A stretch of 64,000 nucleotides of DNA from Sphingobacterium kitahiroshimense (GCF_025961315.1 NZ_JAOQNK010000001.1:682001-746000); one strand, 5' to 3'. Positions 50,939-60,771 are shown, counted from the stretch's first letter. Made by a program: numbers and translations. Notes: generated by a model not told the origin, from the sequence alone.

Positions 50939-51621
50939 TCTTTATTTGATAAGATAAAACCATGCCCCGATTTGTTATGAATGAGTTTAGTAATAAAGTC
51001 TTTATCAATTTTTTTCCTGAGATAATTGATATAAACATCAATGTAATTGGTTCCGGTATCAAAATTCTTTCCCCATACATTTCTAGCAATCTCATCACGG
51101 CTCAATAAAGTTTCTTGATGCCGCATAAAAAATACAAGTAAGTCAAATTCTTTTGGAGTCAATTTAATATCGATGTGATCGCGACTCACATTTTTACTTC
51201 TCAAATTCAGTGTTAAAGAATCATAGTTTAAAGATTCATTATTTTCCCAACTGCCAAACTCTTTATTTCTTTTTAAAACAGCTGCAATACGGGCATATAA
51301 TTCGCGAAGATCAAAAGGTTTTACCATATAATCATCTGCACCTGCATCAAATCCTGCAATTTTTTCATCGATTTGACCTAGGGCTGTCAACATGATAATC
51401 GGGATTTTAGGATAAGTGCATTTCATACGTTTGCTCAATTCTATACCACTCATACGAGGAAGCATGATATCAATAATAAGAAGATCGTAATCTAACAACT
51501 TTATTTGTTTTAAAGCTGATTCAGCATCAAGCGCAATATTTACCTGATAGTTTTGACTCTCTAATCCTTTTTGCAATACCGAACACACCCGTTGATTGTC
51601 TTCTACAACTAATACCCTCAT
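50935..51621 (-). CDS. OmpR/PhoB-family response regulator
   Basis: A 228-aa regulator. Receiver domain with acidic pocket (VVEDN), phosphoacceptor Asp51 in LLIIDIMLPRMSG, conserved Thr in IIMLTALGQ and Lys in DYMVKPFDLREL. Winged helix with DIKLTPKEFDLLVFFMRHQE and VDVYINYLRKKID. It acts with the kinase at 49565 (four-base overlap). A TACATTTG box (51634-51627) lies six bases before the ATG, hinting at a very short or leaderless message, weakly supported. Confidence 0.94.
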   Translation of the reverse strand: MRVLVVEDNQRVCSVLQKGLESQNYQVNIALDAESALKQIKLLDYDLLIIDIMLPRMSGIELSKRMKCTYPKIPIIMLTALGQIDEKIAGFDAGADDYMVKPFDLRELYARIAAVLKRNKEFGSWENNESLNYDSLTLNLRSKNVSRDHIDIKLTPKEFDLLVFFMRHQETLLSRDEIARNVWGKNFDTGTNYIDVYINYLRKKIDKDFITKLIHNKSGHGFILSNKE

Positions 51622-51744
51622 ATTAACAAATGTAGATACTTTTTAAATAAAATAAATCTTGAAATCTCAGATAAATAGTGACATACAATTGCTTTCCTTG
51701 ATGTACCTAACAGCAAGGAAAGCAAAAGTTAATGATTCATTTGA

Positions 51745-52221
51745 TTAGTGATCTGAGACAAACAGATCGTCAGCTCCATCTTGTATTGGTATATATAAAC
51801 GTTCCCAGCTTTTCGAGTGTACCATTTCCCAACTATGGCCTTTACCTTTTAAATCTTCAGCAAGTAAGATAACACCTGGCTTGATCAAAAATGTAGAGCC
51901 GTCACTCACCTTAAAGCGAATATTGCCTTTTAATGTTACGACGTATTGACGTCTTGGAGCTGGATGTGCATTTTTCTCCCAATCTTCGGTCTTATTGCTC
52001 GACCAAAAAGTGGTTGTACTCGCGTGTTTCAAGGTTGGAATATAGCCTTTTTCAAAAGTACAAGTTCCATCTGCATTATTGATTAATCGAATAGCAGGCA
52101 TTTTACCTTCACATTCTTCAACTTTTACCGATTTGATGTTTCGATGATTTTCCTTAGCATGTAAAGATGGAGCAATAAATGCTAAACAGAAAAATAGTAC
52201 TGTTTTCGAGATAATTTTCAT
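51745..52221 (-). CDS. Secreted cupin-like protein
   Basis: A 158-aa protein with a signal peptide (about residues 1-22, ending LHAK). The rest is beta-rich with a cupin-like order: HPAPRRQYVVTLKGNIRFKV, SDGSTFLIKPGVILLAEDLK, GKGHSW. The second block has G(x)4-P-G and an H typical of the second cupin motif. Metal ligands are only partly matched (H in GKGHSW). Probably periplasmic. Third gene of the run that begins with the porin at 53996. Function unknown. Confidence 0.7.
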   Translation of the reverse strand: MKIISKTVLFFCLAFIAPSLHAKENHRNIKSVKVEECEGKMPAIRLINNADGTCTFEKGYIPTLKHASTTTFWSSNKTEDWEKNAHPAPRRQYVVTLKGNIRFKVSDGSTFLIKPGVILLAEDLKGKGHSWEMVHSKSWERLYIPIQDGADDLFVSDH

Positions 52222-52250
52222 TTTTATTAATTTTAAGATCTATTATTTTT

Positions 52251-52661
52251 TTACAAATTTTCAAATACAGTGTCATGAACCATCATACGGTCAAAATAGG
52301 GCTTGTACTTAGCCACCAAAGCAAGATGTTGTGGTAATTTGCCGTACGCTTCCAGCTCCTCGAGACTATCAAATTCCATAGCTGCATTATAGGTAAAGCT
52401 ATTATCTAAAACCGTACGTGGACTTGAAGCAGCTGGTTTGCCGTAACGCACATTTTTGACATATGGCAATTTTTTAAGTCCTTCAAAAAATTCTTTAAAT
52501 TCTTCAACTTGCGTTACTGAAAGCTCAGGTTTTAACCAAAAAAGTAAATAATGAAAAAACACAGGTTTCTTTTTTTTATGATCAGCAGCTAATAAGGTAG
52601 AACTTGTAACGCCTAAGACGCCAACTGTTCCTAATGTTTGTATGAAATTTTTCCTTTTCAT
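52251..52661 (-). CDS. Secreted stress-responsive A/B-barrel (Dabb) protein
   Basis: A 136-aa protein. An N-terminal signal (KRKNFIQTLGTVGVLGVTSS; single R-K pair, Tat-like) is followed by a Dabb domain of about 100 residues: FFHYLLFWLKPELSVTQVEE, NSFTYNAAMEFDSLEELEAY, LVAKYKPYFDRMMVHDT. Dabb proteins form small dimeric alpha/beta barrels. Export is less common in the family. Nine bases after the porin gene and 29 bases before the cupin-like gene, probably one operon. Confidence 0.85.
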   Translation of the reverse strand: MKRKNFIQTLGTVGVLGVTSSTLLAADHKKKKPVFFHYLLFWLKPELSVTQVEEFKEFFEGLKKLPYVKNVRYGKPAASSPRTVLDNSFTYNAAMEFDSLEELEAYGKLPQHLALVAKYKPYFDRMMVHDTVFENL

Positions 52662-52670
52662 GTTATATAT

Positions 52671-53996
52671 TTAATTAAAATCAATTCGATATTTAAGAAT
52701 AAATGCCCATTTATGATCTGTTACCAAACTTTCGTTTACCGCATTCGAATTATAAATTGGTCTATTTTGTGCATCAAAAGTCAAGCGACTACTACTTCCG
52801 TGAAATAATAGCGATATCCCGGCATCGTATATTGCACTATTATCTTTTAAAGCATTGTAGTTTGCAAATTGTACGGAGACTGCTGGCTGTAGTTGCAGGT
52901 TGTGATTATTGCGACTGAAATAAGGTAATGTACCTCCTATTTGGGCATAAAATGTATTACCCGTTCCCGCAGTAGGTAATGCATTTCCGGATCCATTTAA
53001 ACTTGCATTCGCTGCAACTATTCCCGTAGCTGGATTATTTGTTCCAGAGAACCGGATATAATTAGGGCCATAGTCATTGTGCATGGCCATAGCATATGCA
53101 CTGATAGAAGTTCCTTTTTCCTTATTAACAGGAGCATCATAGAAGACATCAAGAGCAACACTTTTCATATCATCATTTTGTATTGCTTTATCAGCATCTA
53201 AATGCCATAATGCATTGTGCATATATTCAAAACCTCCACCTACGCTTAACACCTTTTTCTTTCCTACATATGTTCCTGCATTAAAAGGTGTTTCATTATT
53301 TTCCTTGTCAAAAAAGGCATATCTAAAATAGCCGGATACATCTTTGCGGGCTTCATTTTTACTGAATTTAGCAACATTCAATGCTGGATCTGCAGTCGTA
53401 GCGGTATAGGGATCAGCAAGGACTAAGCGATAATCAAATCGTCCCAATTGACCTTTAATATAAGCACTCATCTCACGAACAGTCATATCGGTAATGCCGG
53501 TGTTTGATGTAGCATATAGAGGTAGATCATAGAGCAAAGTTGCTTGCGGGCCTGTTGTAAAACGGGATAGTCCTCTCCAGGTCGAACGTCCGGCACCTAT
53601 TGCAAGCTTTGGACTAAAGCTATATTCTGCATACGCATCAAGTAAATCCATATAGGTGTTATTTTTACTGTTCACATTAACATTTGTAGGCCCCATCTGT
53701 AATACGAAATATAAATTTTCAGTTGGTTTATACGTCATCTTGGCACGAATGCGACGAAGGGACAAATCGGACATACTACCTACCTGCTCATTATTAACAA
53801 GACTGCCTGGATTTAATTGTGTGTAACGTGCCCAAAGTTCTGCATAGCCACTGAAGCTAACATAACGGGTATGCTCCTTATTTAGATAGTGTATGAGTTT
53901 TGGATTTCCAAAATCATTTGTCTGCGCATTACTTGTATGTATACCAGTTAGACCTACGGTCAACAACAACGACGCTAATAGCGGCTTTTTATTCAT
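52671..53996 (-). CDS. Outer-membrane porin-like beta-barrel protein
   Basis: A 441-aa protein with signal peptide (about 1-24, ending SNAQ). The body alternates short amphipathic strands with turns (YVSFSGYAELWARYTQLNPG, RRIRAKMTYKPTENLYFVLQ, YDLPLYATSNTG) and ends with a phenylalanine-containing strand WAFILKYRIDFN. This is the pattern of phosphate-selective (OprP/OprO-like) and related porins. Substrate unknown. First gene of the run; the downstream Dabb and cupin genes and the two-component pair share its strand. Confidence 0.8.
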   Translation of the reverse strand: MNKKPLLASLLLTVGLTGIHTSNAQTNDFGNPKLIHYLNKEHTRYVSFSGYAELWARYTQLNPGSLVNNEQVGSMSDLSLRRIRAKMTYKPTENLYFVLQMGPTNVNVNSKNNTYMDLLDAYAEYSFSPKLAIGAGRSTWRGLSRFTTGPQATLLYDLPLYATSNTGITDMTVREMSAYIKGQLGRFDYRLVLADPYTATTADPALNVAKFSKNEARKDVSGYFRYAFFDKENNETPFNAGTYVGKKKVLSVGGGFEYMHNALWHLDADKAIQNDDMKSVALDVFYDAPVNKEKGTSISAYAMAMHNDYGPNYIRFSGTNNPATGIVAANASLNGSGNALPTAGTGNTFYAQIGGTLPYFSRNNHNLQLQPAVSVQFANYNALKDNSAIYDAGISLLFHGSSSRLTFDAQNRPIYNSNAVNESLVTDHKWAFILKYRIDFN

Positions 53997-54031
53997 GATA
54001 ATCTGTCTTTAATTTGATTCTTTTGTTAAGA

Positions 54032-54039
54032 CAAATTTA
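54032..54039 (-). promoter_or_regulatory. Candidate -7 element of the porin operon
   Basis: TAAATTTG on the minus strand, 36 bases before the porin ATG, matches TAnnTTTG. A TTG lies about 16 bases further upstream, a spacing shorter than usual, so strength is uncertain. Confidence 0.45.
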
Positions 54040-54513
54040 GTTTGGAATATAGAGGCAAATAATTAGAAATCTATTAGAAATATGAATTAATAAGGTGCTT
54101 TAAATAGGCATTGCAAAGATTTATGTATTCAGATAAATCTTTATTTAGGTTTTTTACAAAAAACGAATAATACACTTTGAGAAAAAAACGTTAAATTTTA
54201 ATGAAATTGAAAAAAAATTTAATCGTCGAGCTCCTTGATTTTTTAGTAGATCTGTACACAAATCTATTAGGACTTTCATAAAATGAATAGGGAAACGCTA
54301 AGATGATTAAAGAATTGCTTTCAGGCCTTACGTATTGAACAAAAGTAAAGTGATGCTACTCGCTGCATTAAGGGTTACAAATTTTAGATGATTTGGTGAT
54401 ATATACTATATTTGCACTTATACCATTGGATAGTAGCATGATAGAAATGGGTCAAATAATCCTAATTTTGGTAAAGGGATTCACGAGTAGACATGCTCAC
54501 TAAATGCTTAAAG
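54040..54513. other. Divergent intergenic region upstream of the porin operon
   Basis: A/T-rich, no protein-like frame and no clear RNA. Probably contains the response-regulator sites for the porin operon, but I could not identify repeats convincingly. Confidence 0.4.
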
Positions 54514-55329
54514 ATGATAAAAATTTGTTTACTAAAATTAATGTTCCTACTAAATATGGTAGCGTATGGACAAATGAAAAATACATTTGAAATGAAAAAC
54601 AGCTTTTTATTTAATGAATTTTGGTCATGGTCTAAAGGCCCACTCTTTAAAAACTTTTATTTTGCTGATGATGGAAGTTTTGTCTACAACAATGGATATT
54701 CTGGTGCTATATGGTCTGTAAATACCAGTGAAGGAACGTACACCTACGATCCCTATATAAAAGAAATTAGGCTGCGTGTAAACAAGAAGTATAGCAGCGG
54801 ACTAACTGTCTCTAAAGAAGAAACTCCGAGCAAATTAACGTTGAAAGACTTTAACGATACCAGAGTAGCGGTATTATTTGGAAATGATCGCTTGAATGTA
54901 ATCGAAATGGGAAGAACCGTTGGGTTAACAACAGACCAATACTGGTTCAAAGGTCCGAATTCATCGCATGATTTAATTCAGTTTACAACATTTGGCCAAG
55001 CTACTATAATACAGGAAACAGATGTTAAAAGAACGTATTTCTGCCATTACCATATTTATGATCATCTTTTGCTTTTGGAAATTAACAGCATGACTACAGA
55101 AGAAGATGGTAAAGAAAAGAAAATTAAAACGTTTGCACCTGCATCTAAGACTTTCCTAAAGATCGATATTCATAAAGAACTTGTAAGGGTCGAGAAAATG
55201 GACTTAACAAAAGTTATTGACGGAACACGTAACTGGCAATTTCGCAATCAGAAATTTCATATAGAAAATATGGTCTTAACAGAAAATGAAATACTATTGG
55301 AGGAATTCAACAGGGTTGTTAAGCAGTAA
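54514..55329 (+). CDS. Secreted hypothetical protein
   Basis: 271 aa from ATG 54514, chosen because it starts a normal signal peptide (IKICLLKLMFLLNMVAYGQ); the ATG at 54493 adds seven residues. The mature part is beta-rich with short similar blocks (YFADDGSFVYNNGYSGAIWS, EGTYTYDPYIKEIRLRVN, LLLLEINSMTTEEDGKEKK). No family recognised. Likely periplasmic or surface. Stands alone. Confidence 0.65.
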   Translation: MIKICLLKLMFLLNMVAYGQMKNTFEMKNSFLFNEFWSWSKGPLFKNFYFADDGSFVYNNGYSGAIWSVNTSEGTYTYDPYIKEIRLRVNKKYSSGLTVSKEETPSKLTLKDFNDTRVAVLFGNDRLNVIEMGRTVGLTTDQYWFKGPNSSHDLIQFTTFGQATIIQETDVKRTYFCHYHIYDHLLLLEINSMTTEEDGKEKKIKTFAPASKTFLKIDIHKELVRVEKMDLTKVIDGTRNWQFRNQKFHIENMVLTENEILLEEFNRVVKQ

Positions 55330-55490
55330 AAAAATGAGCACTTCCTTAGTACTTTGGGTAATTTCAATATTGGATAGCATAACGCTTCTCTATAATTTTG
55401 ATGAATACTCAAGGAATACCAATCCTACCCCAAGCCTCCTTGTTTTAAAACTGTTGAGATAGGTGAATTTTAGAAAGAAAGTAGCCCACC

Positions 55491-56597
55491 TTAATATTCA
55501 TCAGATAGGCGTACAAACTCTTCACTCCAATTGGTGCCTACTTTGTGTCCCAGTCTAACGATAACCAAGTTTTTTTGTGGATTCACATAAATATATTGTC
55601 CAAGGATACCCCGCGCCATAAAATCGCCATTCTGTGTAGGCAACCACCATTGGTACTGATAGTTTTTAGAGCTTCCACCGGTACTGTCAACTCGTGTAGA
55701 TTCCTTCACCCAATCTGCGGGAACCAACTGCTTTCCTTCCCAATTCCCCTGATGAAGGTACAACCGTCCCAATTTTGCAAAATCACGTGCCCGCGCATTC
55801 AGGCAACAAAAGGTTTTCTCTATACCGTCTTTCTTTTGATCGATACTCCAGGAGGCAGCATACTCCATCCCTACTGGTTGCCATATCTTTTCTTGCAGAT
55901 AATCAGTAATTGATTTTCCTGCTAATGCATGGTCCAGCACCAACCCTAAAATCTGGGTATTACCACTCGCATAGGCAAAGCGGGTTCCGGGCTCTGCTTC
56001 CAGCTTTAGATTCTCGGTACTCTTGCGCAAACCAAGGCCATAATAAAATGTGGCGACTTCTCCAAAAGGATTGTAGTAACCTTCATTAAATTTAAGACCT
56101 GAAGTCATTTGTAACAAATGCTCTATCGTCACCTTATCAAATCCATTTTTTGCCATTTCAGGGACATATTTACTTACCGGATCTTGAACAGAACTGATAA
56201 GCCCGTCGTCAATGGCACAACCGATGAGCATCGAAGTAACGGACTTAGCCATAGAAAACGAAGGCACAATTGAAGCGGTATCATAGTCATCAAAATAACG
56301 TTCATAAAGAATACTATCATTGCGGATAACCAAAAAAGCGACAGATTTTGTCTGATCTAAAAAATTATCAAACGAAAGCTCTACCTCTTCATATATTCTA
56401 TTGCTCGGAACCGATTCCTTACTTGCAGTATAGAAAGTAAAAGGCTTTGTAGAAGCTTGTAGCTCCCGGGTGGGAAAAATTTTGTAATCATCAATGTCTG
56501 CAAAATTATACCATATGAAACGACCAAATTTACAACTTGACAACATGGTCAGCATACAAATTGCCATAAAAATGAATACAAATTGATTTCTGTTCAT
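55491..56597 (-). CDS. Serine hydrolase, beta-lactamase class C-like, lipoprotein
   Basis: A 368-aa penicillin-binding-protein-like hydrolase. Signal peptide with lipobox (TMLSSC, Cys22) suggests outer-membrane anchoring. The active-site motif SxxK is Ser115-Met-Ala-Lys118 (PSFSMAKSVTSMLIG). A YASGN motif supplies the second-motif tyrosine, and HKVG near the end the KTG-like third motif. Such proteins are usually esterases, D-amino-acid peptidases or amidases, not necessarily beta-lactamases. Stands alone on the minus strand. Confidence 0.88.
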   Translation of the reverse strand: MNRNQFVFIFMAICMLTMLSSCKFGRFIWYNFADIDDYKIFPTRELQASTKPFTFYTASKESVPSNRIYEEVELSFDNFLDQTKSVAFLVIRNDSILYERYFDDYDTASIVPSFSMAKSVTSMLIGCAIDDGLISSVQDPVSKYVPEMAKNGFDKVTIEHLLQMTSGLKFNEGYYNPFGEVATFYYGLGLRKSTENLKLEAEPGTRFAYASGNTQILGLVLDHALAGKSITDYLQEKIWQPVGMEYAASWSIDQKKDGIEKTFCCLNARARDFAKLGRLYLHQGNWEGKQLVPADWVKESTRVDSTGGSSKNYQYQWWLPTQNGDFMARGILGQYIYVNPQKNLVIVRLGHKVGTNWSEEFVRLSDEY

Positions 56598-56792
56598 ATA
56601 GAAGGAATTTAAAGGCGAAAACAGTTAATTATCTAATATACAACTTACTTACTAAAGACCAAATCGTATTGAAACTTATTTAAAAAAGACTTCAGTTAAA
56701 AATTTATTTGGCCAACAAAGGAAAAGGATTAGCTCATTTTTGTCCATCAAAGCTTCAATTTTTAACGTCGGATATTTAGTATCCAAACGAAT

Positions 56793-57239
56793 TTAAAGCT
56801 TTAGCTTTGCTTCAATCTGCAGATTTCTCTTTTCAATTTCCTCTAACATATGCATGATTTCGATAACAAAGGGATGACTAACAATTGAAATAACAGGTTT
56901 TTGGCCTAACTCATTAATACAATAGAAATCCAATAGCTGCAACAAACTTCGAATTGTACCGACAGTGCCCTGCCAATAATAAAAGTTTTCTTTTTTATGA
57001 TTGATATTGCTTAATACCACATCTTTATTTATAATCAGTGATAAAGGCTTACCAATATTATCTTGTACGTAACTAATTAATAATTCCCCTTCTTCATTTT
57101 TATCTGCCGCCAAAAATAAACCAATTGCCTTACGTCTTTCTTTATTTAGAAATATACACATCGAAAGCTGAAGTTGATCTACTAACTTTTTAGTATAAAA
57201 TGATCCTAAGATTAAATCACAATTATTATCCATCATCAA
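56793..57239 (-). CDS. Hypothetical protein (148 aa)
   Basis: Soluble, no signal. Reads DLILGSFYTKKLVDQLQLSM, LFLAADKNEEGELLISYVQD, TVGTIRSLLQLLDFYCINEL, then a helical end. Composition and secondary-structure pattern look real, but I recognise no family. No partner gene close by. The start may be the first, second or third ATG. Confidence 0.55.
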   Translation of the reverse strand: MMMDNNCDLILGSFYTKKLVDQLQLSMCIFLNKERRKAIGLFLAADKNEEGELLISYVQDNIGKPLSLIINKDVVLSNINHKKENFYYWQGTVGTIRSLLQLLDFYCINELGQKPVISIVSHPFVIEIMHMLEEIEKRNLQIEAKLKL

Positions 57240-58079
57240 AAAACAACTTTGTAATCCTGTTCATTATAATGTAACAACCACAAAAATAAAGCTTTAAATT
57301 AATAATGCAATAGAATACTCTCAAATAAGGGAAAATTAATGTTTAAAAAGTTCATGATTATGATGTTTTCATATATAGAAACAACTGGATTTATTGGAAT
57401 CCGTAGTTTTAGCTACGTCTCAAAAGAGTGGAAATATGAATTTTAAAAAATACAAATCGTTTTATAGTGAAATTGTAATAACGACTATTAAATTTGATTT
57501 TCTTAACTTTTACCGATGGAAACGAAAATGGTCTCCAGAATTTCAGAATTCAATAATGAACTTAAATTGCAAGGTTTTGTAGCATTTCAAATTGATGATG
57601 ACCGTAATGCTAAGCGTTTATACGGCCACAAGTAGAACAAGATATTACCGAAAGACTTTCTGGTGGTGCCACATAACATTTGACCGCATATTAAAATAAT
57701 CAATTAAAAACTGCTTTAAATGCCTCTGACCAACTATTAAAGAAAACTCGATGAATGAAGGAAATAGATTGATGTAATTCTTTCAAATTTTTTCAAACTA
57801 TTTTAGGCAACAGGTGTTCTTTTTATAAGAAACAATAACAAACATACTTTCCCAAAAAAGTGTAAAATGATAAATGACGGTAGTACAGTAATAAATCCAA
57901 TTGACCCATAATCTTTTGGATGACGAAACAAAAAAGAGGAAACGATAAGAAACACAAAAATTACTGTGCAGTTAAACGCCAAGATAAAGGGTCTAATGAA
58001 AATTAGACCCCTTTGATGTTTATGAAGGGCATATACTTTTCATTAAAGATAGCCATTACTAAAAAAATTATGGTTCTCC
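57240..58079. other. Long intergenic stretch with a decayed small gene
   Basis: About 840 bases without an intact gene. At 57516-57635 the plus strand has 39 codons from an ATG (METKMVSRISEFNNELKLQG then FVAFQIDDDRNAKRLYGHK), and in the next frame VEQDITERLSGGAT to about 57677, so one small gene with a frameshift. Its family is unknown. The remaining sequence is A/T-rich up to the terminator at 57989. Confidence 0.45.
57989..58010. terminator. Terminator downstream of the beta-lactamase gene
   Basis: Arms gggtctaat (57989-57997) and attagaccc (58002-58010), 4-base loop gaaa. It lies 70 bases beyond the minus-strand gene ending at 58080. Confidence 0.65.
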
Positions 58080-58997
58080 TTATGGATTTGATGCATAGTA
58101 ATCCCAGATCTCCTTCGAAATTGCTGCAATTACATTTATGCCTCTTTGTTGGGGCGCCTTAAAATCAGAGACAAATACTGCTATTGCGAGATGTTGACCA
58201 TTGGGTAATGTGATAATACCGATGTCATTAAATGCAGCCATTATCCCCTCTTTGTTAACTCCTGACGCACCCGTTTTATGAATTAATTCAGCTGTTGGTG
58301 GTAGAAGAACTGTAATTCTTTTGCCCCAATCAGGCAATTCTCTCATTATCTGGATAAGAAAATCGTTGCTCGTTTTTGAGAGTAATTGCTGGTTATATAA
58401 GAGCTGCAGCAATTTAATCGCTCCTGCAGGTTTGCACCAATTTTTATATTGTAACGCCCAATCTTTTTCCATCTCTCCTTCGGTATAGACGATCGAGATA
58501 TCTTTTACACCTGCATGATGGAGATATTGATTTACCGCAACTGGGCCACCAGCGACTTTTGTATATAGAAAATCACAGGCATTGTTATCACTCTTTGAAA
58601 CGGCATAAGTTAACAGATCAGCTAAAGTGACATCAAGATCCTGATTAGGGAAATCTTTTACCATCGGACTCCATGTGTTGGTATCCAAAGATGCTTTCGG
58701 CATATGAAATTTATCACTGAGTTTCAGTTCGCCCTTATCTACCTTATCTAGAATAGCAAAAGCAAGCGGAAACTTGAAAACACTCATCATTGGATACTCA
58801 TGGTTCCCGTTTATGATGAAACCACTTTTAAAATCCATTCCCTGTACCCCTACTCCGATATTTCCTCCAGTAGTATCTATAATGTGTTTTATCCTTTCTT
58901 GAAGTTGCTGAATAAACTTCTTTTGTTGACCGAGCATCAGCTGTGGAATAAACAATAGTACAACTAAAATGTACTTCATATTTTTGAAATTGACCAT
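58080..58997 (-). CDS. Class A beta-lactamase
   Basis: A 305-aa secreted serine beta-lactamase. Signal peptide (second ATG 58979 is the more natural start: MKYILVVLLFIPQLMLGQ). Motifs: Ser72-Val-Phe-Lys75, Ser136-Asp137-Asn138, and Lys241-Thr242-Gly243. The omega-loop stretch EGEMEKDWALQYKNW resembles the Bacteroidota subgroup (CblA/CepA/PER-like) rather than TEM-type enzymes. It hydrolyses beta-lactams; the spectrum cannot be predicted from sequence by eye. A GNAT gene lies 35 bases upstream on the same strand, perhaps co-transcribed. No mobile element is adjacent, so it looks chromosomal and intrinsic. Confidence 0.9.
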   Translation of the reverse strand: MVNFKNMKYILVVLLFIPQLMLGQQKKFIQQLQERIKHIIDTTGGNIGVGVQGMDFKSGFIINGNHEYPMMSVFKFPLAFAILDKVDKGELKLSDKFHMPKASLDTNTWSPMVKDFPNQDLDVTLADLLTYAVSKSDNNACDFLYTKVAGGPVAVNQYLHHAGVKDISIVYTEGEMEKDWALQYKNWCKPAGAIKLLQLLYNQQLLSKTSNDFLIQIMRELPDWGKRITVLLPPTAELIHKTGASGVNKEGIMAAFNDIGIITLPNGQHLAIAVFVSDFKAPQQRGINVIAAISKEIWDYYASNP

Positions 58998-59032
58998 AAA
59001 AGTAAAAGTATAAAAAACGAATAAATGTTGGT

Positions 59033-59527
59033 TTAGTATGTGTGAAAATTTTTAAGGATAAACTTTTCAGCAAACTTACTGTCTTCCACCCCCTTAAAAT
59101 AACAAACAAAACCATTCTTCTCAAGTAATTTTCTTGATGCCTGATTCTCTGGATCGATAATGGCAATCACATCCATGCCTGGGAATGAATTATTAGCTTT
59201 ATGGACGAGCCGTTGTAGAATTGCTGATCCATAACCCATTCGCCAAAATTCTCTCTTAAGAACATATCCTATTTCAAGAATTGCAGCATCGTATTTATAG
59301 CATTCCAATGAACAATTTCCTATAAATTCGTTTTTCTGATTAACTACCTTAAAAAATCCTAAACTTTCCTCTACAGCATTGATTTCAAGCATTGCGTCAA
59401 ACTGTAATCTAGCCTCGATTTCCTCCCACTCGATTCCAGTTATGTATCTCATTGTCTCCAAATCACTGACCAGTCTTTTGAAATAATCAAAATCTGCTGC
59501 TACATATTTGACTAAGGTTATCTGCAT
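59033..59527 (-). CDS. RimJ/RimL-type GNAT acetyltransferase
   Basis: A 164-aa acetyltransferase: LVKYVAADFDYFKRLVSDLE start, EIGYVLKREFWRMGYGSAIL with acetyl-CoA loop, then DPENQASRKLLEKNGFVCYF, the typical motif of this subgroup. Substrate may be a protein N-terminus or an amino group of a small molecule. Upstream of the beta-lactamase by 35 bases. Confidence 0.9.
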   Translation of the reverse strand: MQITLVKYVAADFDYFKRLVSDLETMRYITGIEWEEIEARLQFDAMLEINAVEESLGFFKVVNQKNEFIGNCSLECYKYDAAILEIGYVLKREFWRMGYGSAILQRLVHKANNSFPGMDVIAIIDPENQASRKLLEKNGFVCYFKGVEDSKFAEKFILKNFHTY

Positions 59528-59704
59528 ATTTTATATTTCTAAAATGAAACTCCGCGCATGTGGCTTTTCTACTTTAACTTTCATAAAACTTATCGACGCG
59601 TGTTGTAGGGACTGATCTTATTAGATAGCGGGCCACATATAATGACCCGCTGCTTATATACTATATTAATTTTTGAATTGATATAAATTAAATATCTTCG
59701 AAAA

Positions 59705-60643
59705 TTAACGATCAGACATTGTCTTTTGTTGAAGGTCATCATACATACACTGATAGACTATTGTTGGAAGATTATTCTTCGTGGATTCAGAAATGACATA
59801 ATGTGTTAGCGATGCCAGCTCTGTTTGTGGTTTTTTATTGATATAGTCTGTATGCATAGATGATGTCGCATCATAGGGCATCTGTTCCATTTTATATAAC
59901 GTTTCATTCACAATATCTTTTGAAACCACAATCCCTTTTCGTAGTGCTAAGGCTTCAACTTCTTGAATAAGCCTAATAACAGCATGCCTTTTTTCTGGAT
60001 CTTCTATAACTTGACCAATCGAGCAATCGTAATAAGAGGTAGCCGTCGCCATAGAAGATATAAATATGAACTTATCCCATATTATTTTTTCTATTTTATC
60101 TGAATAATTCACATGGATATCGGCTTTTTGAACAAGATCATGTAACCTTTCTAGCCGTACATCATGTTCTCCATCTAATCCAAAATTCATGGTACCCCAT
60201 TTCCCCGTTACTTCAATAACTCCGGGCGCTTTCAAACGAGATACAATATAGGCGCAACCATCGACAACTAAATTATTTGGATAGTATTTCTTAATACGCT
60301 CTTTACTGTCGACGCCATTCTGCAGTGGTATAAAAACTGTGCTTGGGCCCACACATGTATGTAACGAACTCACTGTCTCTTCAAGATCATACGATTTGGT
60401 GCATAGGAATATATAATCCATCGTATTGAACTCTTCCACCTGATCCGAAGCTTTATAAGGTTTGATTGTAAAGGTCTCTTTTTCCAAAACAACAGTTAAT
60501 CCCTGTTGCTGTATTTCGTTAAGGTGATTTCCACGTGTCAAAAAATTAATATAAATATCGCTGTTTTCATACTTTCGTGCTAACATGGCACCGAAATACC
60601 CGCCTACTCCGCCTAATCCCACAATTAATATATGCTGTTCCAT
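59705..60643 (-). CDS. 2-dehydropantoate 2-reductase (ApbA/PanE family)
   Basis: About 312 aa from ATG 60643 (the frame reaches 60667, but the family starts MEQHILIVGLGGVGGYFG). The N-terminal Rossmann fold has GLGGVGGYFG; IPLQNGVDSKERI is the conserved segment before the linker; the helical C-terminal domain has KIIWDKFIFISSMATATSYY, with the substrate-binding lysine near the start. It reduces ketopantoate to pantoate for coenzyme A synthesis, or a related 2-ketoacid. Other pan genes are not seen, so it may be a paralog with a different substrate. Confidence 0.88.
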   Translation of the reverse strand: MEQHILIVGLGGVGGYFGAMLARKYENSDIYINFLTRGNHLNEIQQQGLTVVLEKETFTIKPYKASDQVEEFNTMDYIFLCTKSYDLEETVSSLHTCVGPSTVFIPLQNGVDSKERIKKYYPNNLVVDGCAYIVSRLKAPGVIEVTGKWGTMNFGLDGEHDVRLERLHDLVQKADIHVNYSDKIEKIIWDKFIFISSMATATSYYDCSIGQVIEDPEKRHAVIRLIQEVEALALRKGIVVSKDIVNETLYKMEQMPYDATSSMHTDYINKKPQTELASLTHYVISESTKNNLPTIVYQCMYDDLQQKTMSDR

Positions 60644-60733
60644 TGTTTGTTTAACTATGTTTATCAATAAAAATAATCAAAAGTGAATATAAACTAAGTT
60701 TTGTCAATTTTATAAATAAAATCAAAGTATAGA

Positions 60734-60771
60734 AAAAGAGCTTATGAATTGTAAATTTCATAAGCTCTTTT
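60734..60771. terminator. Terminator downstream of the 132-aa lipoprotein gene
   Basis: Perfect 15-bp arms 60734-60748 and 60757-60771 (aaaagagcttatgaa and its complement), 8-base loop, T-run. Confidence 0.8.
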
